From DYRG01 sp041161065 (lineage in GTDB: Bacteria; Pseudomonadota; Gammaproteobacteria; Beggiatoales; Beggiatoaceae): a DNA stretch of 64,000 nucleotides. Position numbers and translations under genes: made by a program. The DNA lies in NCBI GenBank assembly GCA_041161065.1, contig JBEAVE010000009.1, forward strand, positions 62,001 through 126,000, read 5' to 3'. The notes under the pieces were generated by a model that saw nothing but the letters and a program-made list of their open reading frames with translations, had not been told where the DNA came from and ran no database searches. This document shows, in pieces, positions 27,777 through 37,812 of the stretch (its first letter is position 1; every line of letters begins with the position of its first letter).

Positions 27777-27802
27777 AGCCCGATGTAAAAGTCGGGTTTT
27801 TT
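27777..27802 (+). terminator. Rho-independent terminator after the aminotransferase gene
   Basis: AGCCCGA pairs with TCGGGTT (5 strong pairs plus two weaker) around an 8-base loop and is followed by a run of six T. It lies 14 bases past the stop and likely ends the main polysaccharide transcript before the acyltransferase gene. Confidence 0.75.
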
Positions 27803-27825
27803 ATGGCTTCAAAAGGGACAATCCA

Positions 27826-28794
27826 ATGAGTGAAACAACTAAAGATCAATCCGTAGAAACATTGAGAGGTATTGCTTTGATTTTATTGGTCGGATTTCAT
27901 GCGGTTGAAGAGGGTTATCCCCAAATTTATGAATATTTTATTTATAGTTTTAACTATGTTCGAATGCCGCTATTCACGATTATTTCTGGTTTTATTTATG
28001 CGCTTAGACCGGTTAATGTAGGAAGTGAGTGGGTTTTTTTCTTAGGAAAAGTGAGGAGAGTTATTGTACCGTTGATTGCAGTTGAAACATTATATTTTGT
28101 AATGAGCAATACTTTTCGAGGAAATTGGAATGAGTTTTCAAAAATGTGGGAAATTTATTTTTTTGTTTATGAGCATTTTTGGTTTTTACAGGCAATCTTT
28201 TTTATCTTTCTAACCTATTTGATCATTGATCGCTTCAAATTAATAGAAACTGTTGAAAAATGGTTTATTTTAATGGTATTAGTTGTTTTATTAAGTTTAT
28301 TTTTACCTAAATCTAATTTTTTGAGTTTCGTTGGATATTTGTATTTATTGCCTTATTTTACCTTAGGTTACGGTTTTAATCGTTTTAATCAGCAGCTTTT
28401 CACTAAACCCATTATATTGGTTATGTCAGTTGCTTTTATTGTAAATACAGTCATTCATCAACTTATTTGGTTTGGTTATATTAATCTATTTCATGATAAG
28501 ATTAGTGTTATTAGTATATGTGGAGGAATTACTTCAACTTTTTTACTTTTTAGATATCGTTTTACAATACCTAGTTTAGCTATTTTAGGGGGGTATTCTT
28601 ATACGGTGTATTTATTTCATGGATTTGGTATTTCACTAATGGGTAAAATTAATAACATTATTGGTATTCACAATTTTTCATATTTTATTGATTTTTCTTT
28701 ACAATTGTGTGCGGGCATCGTGAGTGGTATTTTAGTTCATAATTTGGCTGGTAAATATAGTCTTACTCGGCGTTTGTTTTTGGGGAAACGTTGA
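27826..28794 (+). CDS. Acyltransferase 3 family membrane O-acyltransferase
   Basis: A 322-residue integral membrane protein with about ten hydrophobic segments. VETLRGIALILLVGFHAVEEG at the N-terminus includes the R-x10-H pattern of acyltransferase family 3 (PF01757, as OafA/ExoZ). It would acetylate or succinylate sugar residues during polysaccharide maturation at the inner membrane. It sits after a terminator and 1 base ahead of pncC, so it may have its own promoter; AAGGG precedes ATG 27826. The AT-rich codon use matches the polysaccharide cluster rather than gltA. Confidence 0.88.
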   Translation: MSETTKDQSVETLRGIALILLVGFHAVEEGYPQIYEYFIYSFNYVRMPLFTIISGFIYALRPVNVGSEWVFFLGKVRRVIVPLIAVETLYFVMSNTFRGNWNEFSKMWEIYFFVYEHFWFLQAIFFIFLTYLIIDRFKLIETVEKWFILMVLVVLLSLFLPKSNFLSFVGYLYLLPYFTLGYGFNRFNQQLFTKPIILVMSVAFIVNTVIHQLIWFGYINLFHDKISVISICGGITSTFLLFRYRFTIPSLAILGGYSYTVYLFHGFGISLMGKINNIIGIHNFSYFIDFSLQLCAGIVSGILVHNLAGKYSLTRRLFLGKR

Positions 28795-28795
28795 A

Positions 28796-29269
28796 ATGGA
28801 AATACTCGCTAAACAAGTTGGACAATTTTTATTAGAAAAAGATTGGAAATTGGTTGTTGCAGAATCTTGTACAGGCGGTGGATTGGGTGAGGAAATTACG
28901 TCGATTTCTGGGAGTTCAATGTGGTTTGATCGGGGTTTTATTACCTATTCAAATCAAGCAAAAATTGAAATGTTAAAAGTTTCTCCACAAACGCTTGAGC
29001 AAAAAGGGGCGGTCAGTGAAGAAACGGTATTAGAAATGGCGGCGGGTGCATTAAAACAAAGTGCGGCGCAATTAAGTGTTGCGATTAGTGGTATTGCGGG
29101 TCCCGAGGGCGGTTCGTCAGAAAAACCCGTTGGCACGGTGTGGATCGCGTGGGCGACGACCAAAAGTGCGCGGGCAAAAAAATATCTGTTCAAGGGTGAT
29201 CGGCGGGCGATTCGGCTACAAGCTATTGAAATAGCACTAAAAATTATTTTAACGACGGGCGATCTTTAA
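28796..29269 (+). CDS. pncC: Nicotinamide-nucleotide amidase PncC (CinA C-terminal domain)
   Basis: A 157-residue single-domain CinA-C protein that deamidates nicotinamide mononucleotide in the pyridine nucleotide salvage cycle. The conserved motifs are AESCTGGGLG (catalytic Ser), GSSMWFDRGFITYSNQAK and AISGIAGPEGGSSEKPVGTVW. The length matches stand-alone PncC rather than full CinA. Its ATG follows the acyltransferase stop by 1 base. Its usual neighbour recA is not present here. Confidence 0.93.
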   Translation: MEILAKQVGQFLLEKDWKLVVAESCTGGGLGEEITSISGSSMWFDRGFITYSNQAKIEMLKVSPQTLEQKGAVSEETVLEMAAGALKQSAAQLSVAISGIAGPEGGSSEKPVGTVWIAWATTKSARAKKYLFKGDRRAIRLQAIEIALKIILTTGDL

Positions 29270-29272
29270 CAT

Positions 29273-29301
29273 TCGAAAGGCTTGTTGCGTTGCACTATAA
29301 T
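29273..29301 (+). promoter_or_regulatory. Candidate sigma-70 promoter of gltA
   Basis: A perfect -10 hexamer TATAAT (29296-29301) lies 17 bases after TCGAAA (29273-29278), which matches the -35 consensus at 4 of 6 positions. It is 70 bases upstream of the gltA ATG and just past the pncC stop. Confidence 0.5.
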
Positions 29302-29371
29302 AGAGATTTATGGGATACTGATTTTTTTTAATGTACGCTTCAACAGACATTGTCCTGAGAGGGGGAGTTTC

Positions 29372-30661
29372 ATGAGTAAAATTGTCACACTTACCGATAA
29401 TACTTCTGGTAAATCAATCGATTGTCCTGTGTACGAAGGCACGCACGGCGAGCCTGTTTTTGATTGTCAAGGCGTTTCCAAAGAATTGGGAATGTTCACC
29501 TATGATCCCGCTTTTATGACAACCGCCAGTTGCAAAAGCGCGATTACTTTCATTGATGGCGACCAAGGTATTTTATTACATCGCGGTTATCCCATTGAAC
29601 AGTTGGCAGAACATAGCAACTACTTAGAAGTTTGTTATCTGTTGCTCAACGGTGAATTACCCAATGAACAGCAATTTGAAGAGTTTTCTTATAGTATTCG
29701 ACGGGTTTCTGTTCTTCACGAAGGTTTATTGAATTTCTATAACGGTTTTCAAACCAATGCTCACCCGATGGCAATGTTAGTTGGGGTGGTCGGTGCTATG
29801 TCGAGTTATTATCACGAAGAAATGGATATTTATAATCCCGATCATCGTATGATGTGCGCAACTCGTTTAATTGGAAAAATGCCAACGATTGCTGCCAAAA
29901 GTTTCCGCTATTTGCTCGGTCGTCCTTACGTTTATCCTAGCCACAAATTTAGTTATGTAGAAAACTTTTTCAATATGATGTTTTGGTTGCCCAATCGTCA
30001 ATTTGAAATGAATCCGGTGGCGGTTAAAGCATTAGAAATCATGTTAATTCTTCACGCCGATCATGAGCAAAATGCGAGCACTTCAACCGTGCGTTTGGCA
30101 GGAAGTTCTCAAGCAAATCCTTACGCTTGTATTGCCGCAGGGATTGCAACCTTGTGGGGTCCCGCTCACGGGGGCGCAAATGAAGCCGTCGTTAAAATGC
30201 TTCAAGAAATCGGTGATGTGAAAAACATTCCAGCATTTCTTGATGACGTAAAAGATAAGAAAGCGCGTTTAATGGGTTTTGGTCATCGCGTTTATAAGAA
30301 CTTTGATCCGCGCGCCACCATTATTCGGAAGATTTGTCACGAGTTGCTCAGTGAATTAAATGCAGAAACTCAACAACCGATGTTTGACATTGCGAAGAAA
30401 CTCGAAGAAATCGCCTTAAGTGAAGATTATTTCATTGAACGCAAACTCTATCCAAACGTCGATTTCTATTCAGGCATTATTTTAAGTGCATTAGGTATTC
30501 CTACCTCGATGTTCACCGTGATGTTTGCCGTTGCTCGAACCGCAGGTTGGATTGCACAATGGAAAGAAATGATGGAAGACCCCAGTTTGAAAATTGGTCG
30601 TCCGCGTCAATTGTACACCGGTCACGCAAAACGTGATTTTGTTATGATGGACAAACGCTAA
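29372..30661 (+). CDS. gltA: Citrate synthase (type II)
   Basis: Condenses acetyl-CoA and oxaloacetate in the first step of the TCA cycle. The 429 residues match E. coli GltA (427). GILLHRGYPIEQLAEHSNYLEVCYLLLNG, HADHEQNASTSTVR, GPAHGGANEAV (catalytic His) and MGFGHRVYKNFDPR (CoA and citrate binding) are all present, and the C-terminus ends with the type II pattern GRPRQLYTG. ATG 29372 is chosen because GAGGGGGAG lies just upstream and the residues from there match the family start. It is followed by a strong terminator. Confidence 0.98.
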   Translation: MSKIVTLTDNTSGKSIDCPVYEGTHGEPVFDCQGVSKELGMFTYDPAFMTTASCKSAITFIDGDQGILLHRGYPIEQLAEHSNYLEVCYLLLNGELPNEQQFEEFSYSIRRVSVLHEGLLNFYNGFQTNAHPMAMLVGVVGAMSSYYHEEMDIYNPDHRMMCATRLIGKMPTIAAKSFRYLLGRPYVYPSHKFSYVENFFNMMFWLPNRQFEMNPVAVKALEIMLILHADHEQNASTSTVRLAGSSQANPYACIAAGIATLWGPAHGGANEAVVKMLQEIGDVKNIPAFLDDVKDKKARLMGFGHRVYKNFDPRATIIRKICHELLSELNAETQQPMFDIAKKLEEIALSEDYFIERKLYPNVDFYSGIILSALGIPTSMFTVMFAVARTAGWIAQWKEMMEDPSLKIGRPRQLYTGHAKRDFVMMDKR

Positions 30662-30679
30662 GTTGTAATCCCAAAAAAG

Positions 30680-30713
30680 AAAGCCCGATTCATTACGAGA
30701 GTCGGGCTTTTTT
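30680..30713 (+). terminator. Rho-independent terminator between gltA and porA
   Basis: AAAGCCCGA and TCGGGCTTT form a perfect 9-bp stem with a 13-base loop, followed by TTT on the plus strand. On the minus strand the stem is likewise followed by a T-rich tract, so it may serve both convergent genes. Confidence 0.85.
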
Positions 30714-30736
30714 GGTGAGGAAATGTTGAGAAAAAC

Positions 30737-31909
30737 TTAACGATCTTCGGGCGGGAGTTTCTCAATATTGACATCTAAAATATGAAACTCACCGTCGGGG
30801 ACTTTTTGAATTGCCGCGAGCAATTGTGATAACACTTCGAGAGGAATATCGCGTCCGCCCAAACCCGCCGCGAAATTATAAATCTTTGGCGGTTTCTCTA
30901 AACCACTTAATGCCGACATCACTTCCATTCCTAAAATACTTCCACTCCCGGGAGAAATCGCTTTTTCTAAAACAATAAGGGTTTCTAAATTTTTGCAAGT
31001 TTCTTTCAAAGCGGCGATGGGAAAAGGTCGAAAAGAACGTAATTTGATGAGCTTAACGGGTTCAGCGGGGGGCATTTCCTCTAAAGCGGTTTCTAATGTT
31101 CCTAACACCGATCCTAACGTTAAAATCGCAATTTTTGCGTCAGGATTTCCTATCACCGATAATAAACCACCGTAATGCCGTCCAGAAATCGCAGCCCAAT
31201 CTTCATCGGCGGCAATAATTTCGGTTTGGGCTTTTAGTAAGGCTTGATGATGAGAATAGCGCGCTTCGGTAAAGAAATCGGGAGAAACCAATGTTCCAAT
31301 ACTAATCGGGTGACGCGGATCAAGCGCACGAGAAAAATTATATTTGGGAAGAAACGCATCGACTTCTTCTTGCGTGGGCACATCAACGGTTTCCAATGTG
31401 TGCGTCAAAATAAATCCATCAACACAAACCATCACAGGCAATTCACATTTCTCAGCAATTCGATAGGCTTGAATCGTGGTGTCGATAGCTTCTTGATTAT
31501 CGGCGCAATAAAGCTGAATCCAGCCCGCGTCGCGCACCGCCATCGAATCTTGTTGATCATTCCAAATCGACAACGGCGCAGACACCGCCCGATTCGCGCA
31601 AGTCATCACGAGCGGCACGCGCATTCCCGCGATGTTGTAAAGCACTTCTGCCATTAAAAGAATGCCTTGCGACGCACTTGCGGTATAAGCTCGCGATCCC
31701 GCCATTGCCGCGCCCAACGCCACCGATGCCGCCGAAAATTCACTTTCAACACTCACAAATTCGCATTTAAATAACCCGTCGGCGACTAATTTTGAAATGT
31801 TTTCAACGATATGGGTTTGCGGGGTGATCGGATACGCCGACACCACTTGCGGACGACACAACGCCACCGTTTGCGCAATCGCCTGCGAACCTTCCAATGC
31901 TTGCAACAT
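30737..31909 (-). CDS. porA: 2-oxoacid:ferredoxin oxidoreductase alpha subunit (PorA-type)
   Basis: A 390-residue subunit with the pyruvate:ferredoxin oxidoreductase alpha fold: SAYPITPQTHIVE near residue 25, VESEFSAASVALGAAMAGSR, TASASQGILLMAEVLYNIAGMRVPL and QDSMAVRDAGWIQLY. The enzyme decarboxylates pyruvate (or another 2-oxoacid) to acetyl-CoA while reducing ferredoxin, or runs in reverse in carbon fixation. The thiamine-binding beta subunit and the gamma/delta subunits are not adjacent, which is unusual. A very strong GGAGGAGG ribosome binding site precedes ATG 31909. It lies 68 bases downstream of gyrB on the same strand and converges on gltA. Confidence 0.9.
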   Translation of the reverse strand: MLQALEGSQAIAQTVALCRPQVVSAYPITPQTHIVENISKLVADGLFKCEFVSVESEFSAASVALGAAMAGSRAYTASASQGILLMAEVLYNIAGMRVPLVMTCANRAVSAPLSIWNDQQDSMAVRDAGWIQLYCADNQEAIDTTIQAYRIAEKCELPVMVCVDGFILTHTLETVDVPTQEEVDAFLPKYNFSRALDPRHPISIGTLVSPDFFTEARYSHHQALLKAQTEIIAADEDWAAISGRHYGGLLSVIGNPDAKIAILTLGSVLGTLETALEEMPPAEPVKLIKLRSFRPFPIAALKETCKNLETLIVLEKAISPGSGSILGMEVMSALSGLEKPPKIYNFAAGLGGRDIPLEVLSQLLAAIQKVPDGEFHILDVNIEKLPPEDR

Positions 31910-31977
31910 AGTTTCCTCCTCCCTTTTTTAATACATTAAAGAAACACTGAAATGATATTGCTAATGTTTATAAACGT

Positions 31978-34410
<2,433 letters not shown>

Positions 34411-34509
34411 TCAAGGGAAATGAAGTTGCGCCTATTATACCGTATGCGGTTTTGGGTTGCGCGACTTTTCATTTTTGGATTTTATAATCTCTTTCACTTT
34501 TCTATTGCA

Positions 34510-34800
34510 ATGAAACGTAATAAAATATTAAAAATCTTGATTACAAATGGCTTGCTAGTTTTGTTATTAGGATTACAATATCAACTTTGGTGGGGCGCGG
34601 GGGGCGTGTTTGAATGGCGCGAGTTACGACAGCAAACCCTTGAACGTCAATACGAAATTGCCGTTTTAGAAACCCGCAACGCAACCCTAACTGCTGAGGT
34701 CAACGATTTGAAATATGGCTTAGAAACCATTGAAGAACGCGCCCGTTTGGACTTTGGTCTTATTAAAAACAACGAACGATTTTATCAGGTTATTGAATAA
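34510..34800 (+). CDS. ftsB: Cell division protein FtsB
   Basis: A bitopic divisome protein of 96 residues that forms a complex with FtsL and FtsQ. A transmembrane helix (about residues 7-24) is followed by a coiled coil (about 32-65), then the conserved EERARLDFGLIKNNE segment that ends FtsB proteins. ATG 34510 gives the family length (E. coli 103). The frame stays open upstream to 34420, so a longer N-terminus cannot be ruled out. The usual neighbours eno and ispD are missing. The stop is followed directly by the pcnB ATG. Confidence 0.88.
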   Translation: MKRNKILKILITNGLLVLLLGLQYQLWWGAGGVFEWRELRQQTLERQYEIAVLETRNATLTAEVNDLKYGLETIEERARLDFGLIKNNERFYQVIE

Positions 34801-36237
34801 ATGTCGCCTTATCGCTTAATGATGAACGGTTTGAAACGCCTTTTAGGTAAAACACCCGCTGCGCCTGTTTCTATGAGCAGTTTGCCTTTACAACCCCCCC
34901 TTTCTCACGCCCCACAAATCATTTCTCGTGATGATCATTGCATTTCACGACAACATATCAACAAAAATGCTGTGTGGGTTTTGTATCAGCTCAAAAAAGC
35001 CCGATTTCAAGCCTTTCTGGTGGGCGGGGGCGTTCGAGATTTATTAGTGGGAAGAAACCCTAAAGATTTCGACATTGCAACTAATGCAACACCCGAAGAA
35101 ATTAGCGACATATTTCGCAATTGCCGATTGATTGGTCGACGCTTTAGATTAGCGCATATCTATTTTGGTGAGGAAATTATCGAGGTCGCAACCTTTCGTT
35201 CTCACCATAATTCCCATTTCAAACCCGATGAAGAAACTGAAAGCCATAACGAGCAACATAGGGTTTTCAAAAACGGGCGAATTGTGCGTGATAATATTTA
35301 TGGAACTCTAGAAGAAGATGCTTGGCGGCGGGATTTCACCATCAATGCTCTTTATTATAATATTTACGATTTCTCCGTTGTTGATTACACCGGTGGAATG
35401 AACGATTTGAAAGCCCGCTTAATTCGCTTAATTGGTGATCCATTACAACGCTATCAAGAAGACCCCGTGAGAATGTTGCGCGCCATTCGTTTTGCGGCTA
35501 AATTAGATTTTACAATTCACCCAGAAACCGCTGAACCCATTTCTGATATGGGAAGATTATTAAAAGATATTCCTTCCGCTCGTTTATATGAAGAAGTGTT
35601 GAAATTGTTTTTAAGTGGACACGGTTGGAAAAGTTTTGAATTATTGCAACATTACAATGTGTTGTACTATTTATTTCCTAGTTTAGAACAGCACTTGCCT
35701 CACGCAAGAAACTTAATTCAAATCGTATTAGAAAATACCGATGACCGCAAACAACAAAATTTACCGATTTCGCCAACATTTTTGTTTGCAGCGTTGTTAT
35801 GGACTTCGGTTGAAAATACTACTAAAACAATAACTTCCGAACAGGAAACGGGATTCTTTTCTGCCTTACATCAAGCCATGCACGAGGTTTCTCACCAACA
35901 ACATAAGCGGGTTTCTATTCCTCGACGGATTGTTTTAGGTATGAGAGATATTTGGAGTCTTCAACCGCGTTTAGAACAAATCTGGCGAAGCAAACGCGCT
36001 TTAACATTAGTAGAACAACCCCGTTTTCGAGCAGCGTTTGATTTCTTTTTATTGCGCGCAAAAGCAGATTCAAAATTAGAAGAAATTGCGGATTTCTGGA
36101 AACGATTATATGCGGCTTCACCTGAAGAAAGAATTGTTTTAGTTTCACCACCGCCACAAACTACTCCTGCAAAACCTAAAAAACGGCGGCGGTTTAAGAA
36201 AAAACCTAATGCAACTGGTAAAGAACCCAATCCGTAG
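34801..36237 (+). CDS. pcnB: Poly(A) polymerase I
   Basis: Adds 3' poly(A) tails to RNA, which promotes decay. The 478 residues contain the class II nucleotidyltransferase head: AFLVGGGVRDLLVGRNPKDFDIATNA with the DFD metal site, then IGRRFRLAHIYFG and the RRDFTINALYY motif. RLIGDPLQRYQEDPVRMLRAIRFAAKL is the hallmark shared with CCA-adding enzymes. The arginine-rich RNA-binding domain with VSIPRRIVLGMRDIW, and a lysine/arginine-rich tail (KPKKRRRFKKKP), mark it as PcnB. It starts at the base after the ftsB stop. The usual partner folK is not next to it. Confidence 0.95.
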   Translation: MSPYRLMMNGLKRLLGKTPAAPVSMSSLPLQPPLSHAPQIISRDDHCISRQHINKNAVWVLYQLKKARFQAFLVGGGVRDLLVGRNPKDFDIATNATPEEISDIFRNCRLIGRRFRLAHIYFGEEIIEVATFRSHHNSHFKPDEETESHNEQHRVFKNGRIVRDNIYGTLEEDAWRRDFTINALYYNIYDFSVVDYTGGMNDLKARLIRLIGDPLQRYQEDPVRMLRAIRFAAKLDFTIHPETAEPISDMGRLLKDIPSARLYEEVLKLFLSGHGWKSFELLQHYNVLYYLFPSLEQHLPHARNLIQIVLENTDDRKQQNLPISPTFLFAALLWTSVENTTKTITSEQETGFFSALHQAMHEVSHQQHKRVSIPRRIVLGMRDIWSLQPRLEQIWRSKRALTLVEQPRFRAAFDFFLLRAKADSKLEEIADFWKRLYAASPEERIVLVSPPPQTTPAKPKKRRRFKKKPNATGKEPNP

Positions 36238-36246
36238 GATATTGTC

Positions 36247-36438
36247 ATGTTTCATCAAAAAGGCTCGAGCAATTTTCTCCTCATTGCAGTGTTTGCGATT
36301 ATTTTAACCAGCATTGCAATTGTTTTTTTATACCTCGAGTTTGAAGGCATCGATAAATCAGGTATTCGAATTTCTCCTGATATCAAACAACTTTCCGAAG
36401 AAGAAAAGAAAAAACTATTGGAAAAATTACACAAATAG
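36247..36438 (+). CDS. Small single-pass membrane protein, unknown function
   Basis: A 63-residue reading frame with TAGGAT upstream of ATG 36247, 9 bases after pcnB. Residues 9-30 form one transmembrane helix (FLLIAVFAIILTSIAIVFLYL), and the rest is a charged, likely helical tail ending SEEEKKKLLEKLHK. I recognise no family. Close packing between pcnB and the next small gene suggests it is expressed from the ftsB-pcnB transcript. Confidence 0.55.
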   Translation: MFHQKGSSNFLLIAVFAIILTSIAIVFLYLEFEGIDKSGIRISPDIKQLSEEEKKKLLEKLHK

Positions 36439-36445
36439 CCCTTTT

Positions 36446-36958
36446 ATGACTGAAGAAAAAGCTCCCCCATTGCCTAAAAAAAAACTACCTGTCTTTTTAT
36501 CTGTTTTGTTTGCTTTTATTATTGTTTCGGCGATTATTTTTGATAAACTTCAGCAACGTTTTTTAACGATAGAAACACCTCAAAAACTGCCTTCCTTTCC
36601 AGAGAAAAAAGTAGAGAAAAATAGTCCCGAACAAAAGATAGAATTACCCAAATCCCCGCCTGTTTCTCATAATCAAATTCCCCCCAAAGAAACTAAAAAA
36701 TCAACCCTCACATGGTCTGCATTTGCAGAACGATTAAAAACTGTTGAACAAAAACGTCAAGAAGTTTTCAAAGTAATTGAACAAAATCTACCCCAATCCA
36801 CTAAACAAAATGATCCTATCTTTTTTGAGGAAAGCACATTAGAAGATGTTGTTGAAGATGTTTCTGATAATGAAGAAAAAAAGCGGGGAGAAAATATGAT
36901 TGAACATTGGAAAAATCTTAATGAACGCCAGAAACAATTTGTCGTAATTGAGAAATAA
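36446..36958 (+). CDS. Membrane-anchored hypothetical protein with proline/lysine-rich linker
   Basis: A 170-residue protein starting at ATG 36446, 7 bases after the preceding small gene. Residues 1-14 are polar, 15-33 form a transmembrane helix, and the remainder is a low-complexity Lys/Pro/Glu linker followed by a predicted helical, acidic C-terminal part. The topology (short cytoplasmic N-terminus, one helix, extended periplasmic tail) resembles cell-envelope accessory proteins, but I do not recognise a family. The frame is open upstream to 36314 but would then overlap the 63-residue gene. Its 3' end overlaps aroE on the other strand by 41 bases. Confidence 0.55.
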   Translation: MTEEKAPPLPKKKLPVFLSVLFAFIIVSAIIFDKLQQRFLTIETPQKLPSFPEKKVEKNSPEQKIELPKSPPVSHNQIPPKETKKSTLTWSAFAERLKTVEQKRQEVFKVIEQNLPQSTKQNDPIFFEESTLEDVVEDVSDNEEKKRGENMIEHWKNLNERQKQFVVIEK

Positions 36959-37739
36959 CCGATGCGGTTTGTGGATAGACCCCTCGCCAAATAAAAAAGG
37001 CTTCGGCGGCTTGCTCAACCAACATACCTAATCCATCGACGGCGCGAATTTCCTGTTTTGTTGCCCATTCCATGAAAGGGGTTGGACGATTTCCGTACAC
37101 CATATCATAAGCTAATCCATTGTTATTAAACAAATTTTTAGGTAAATTTGGCATTTTTCCATGCAAACCGCTAGAAATACCATTAATGATTAAATCAAAG
37201 GTTTGTCCGCTTAAATCATCGAACCCGCAACTATTGATAGTTTTTGGTGATAAAGTGGCTAATTCTGCGGCTTTTGAGACAGTTCGATTTGCAATTATGA
37301 TGCTTTGAGGACACTCGGACAATAAAGGAGCTAAAATTCCCCGCACTGCGCCGCCCGCGCCCAAAATAAGCAGTTTTTTACCTGTTATTTCAAAGGATTG
37401 GTTTAAAGTCAAATCGCGCAATAAACCCACCCCGTCGGTGTTATCGCCACTCAAAATGCCACATTTTCCAATCCATAACGTATTGATTGCACCGGCGATT
37501 TTGGCTCGATCCGTCTGAAATTGGGCGATCGCAAAGGCTTCTAATTTGAAAGGAACGGTCACATTTAAACCTTTCCCCCCATTTTTGAAAAAATCGCCCA
37601 CTTGTTGCGCAAAACTGTCCAAAGGCACGCATTCCGCATGATAAGTTAAATTTTCACCGGTTTGTTGCGCGAACTGGTGATGAATAAAAGGAGATTGACT
37701 GTGAGCAATCGGATTACCAAAAACTGCATATTTATCCAT
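36918..37739 (-). CDS. aroE: Shikimate dehydrogenase
   Basis: NADPH-dependent reduction of 3-dehydroshikimate to shikimate in aromatic amino acid synthesis. The 273 residues match E. coli AroE (272). FGNPIAHSQSPFIHHQFA is the substrate-binding Ser region, LNVTVPFKLEA holds the catalytic Lys, and NTDGVGLLRDL holds the conserved Asp. ILGAGGAVRGILAPL and IANRTVSKAAELA form the NADPH site. The convergent 41-base overlap with the gene at 36446-36958 is at the two C-terminal coding ends. Confidence 0.96.
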   Translation of the reverse strand: MDKYAVFGNPIAHSQSPFIHHQFAQQTGENLTYHAECVPLDSFAQQVGDFFKNGGKGLNVTVPFKLEAFAIAQFQTDRAKIAGAINTLWIGKCGILSGDNTDGVGLLRDLTLNQSFEITGKKLLILGAGGAVRGILAPLLSECPQSIIIANRTVSKAAELATLSPKTINSCGFDDLSGQTFDLIINGISSGLHGKMPNLPKNLFNNNGLAYDMVYGNRPTPFMEWATKQEIRAVDGLGMLVEQAAEAFFIWRGVYPQTASVISQLRQIVSGVH

Positions 37740-37778
37740 AACAAAACCTTTAGAGCAAAACGATTCAAAAGCAACACA

Positions 37779-37805
37779 CGTTCTTATAGGATTAGTATAA
37801 GAACG
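37779..37805. repeat. Perfect 10-bp inverted repeat between the M16C protease and aroE genes
   Basis: CGTTCTTATA and TATAAGAACG are separated by 7 bases. The site lies in the 73-base gap upstream of aroE. No T run follows in the direction of transcription, so an operator or mRNA hairpin is as likely as a terminator. Confidence 0.5.
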
Positions 37806-37812
37806 CAGGGCA

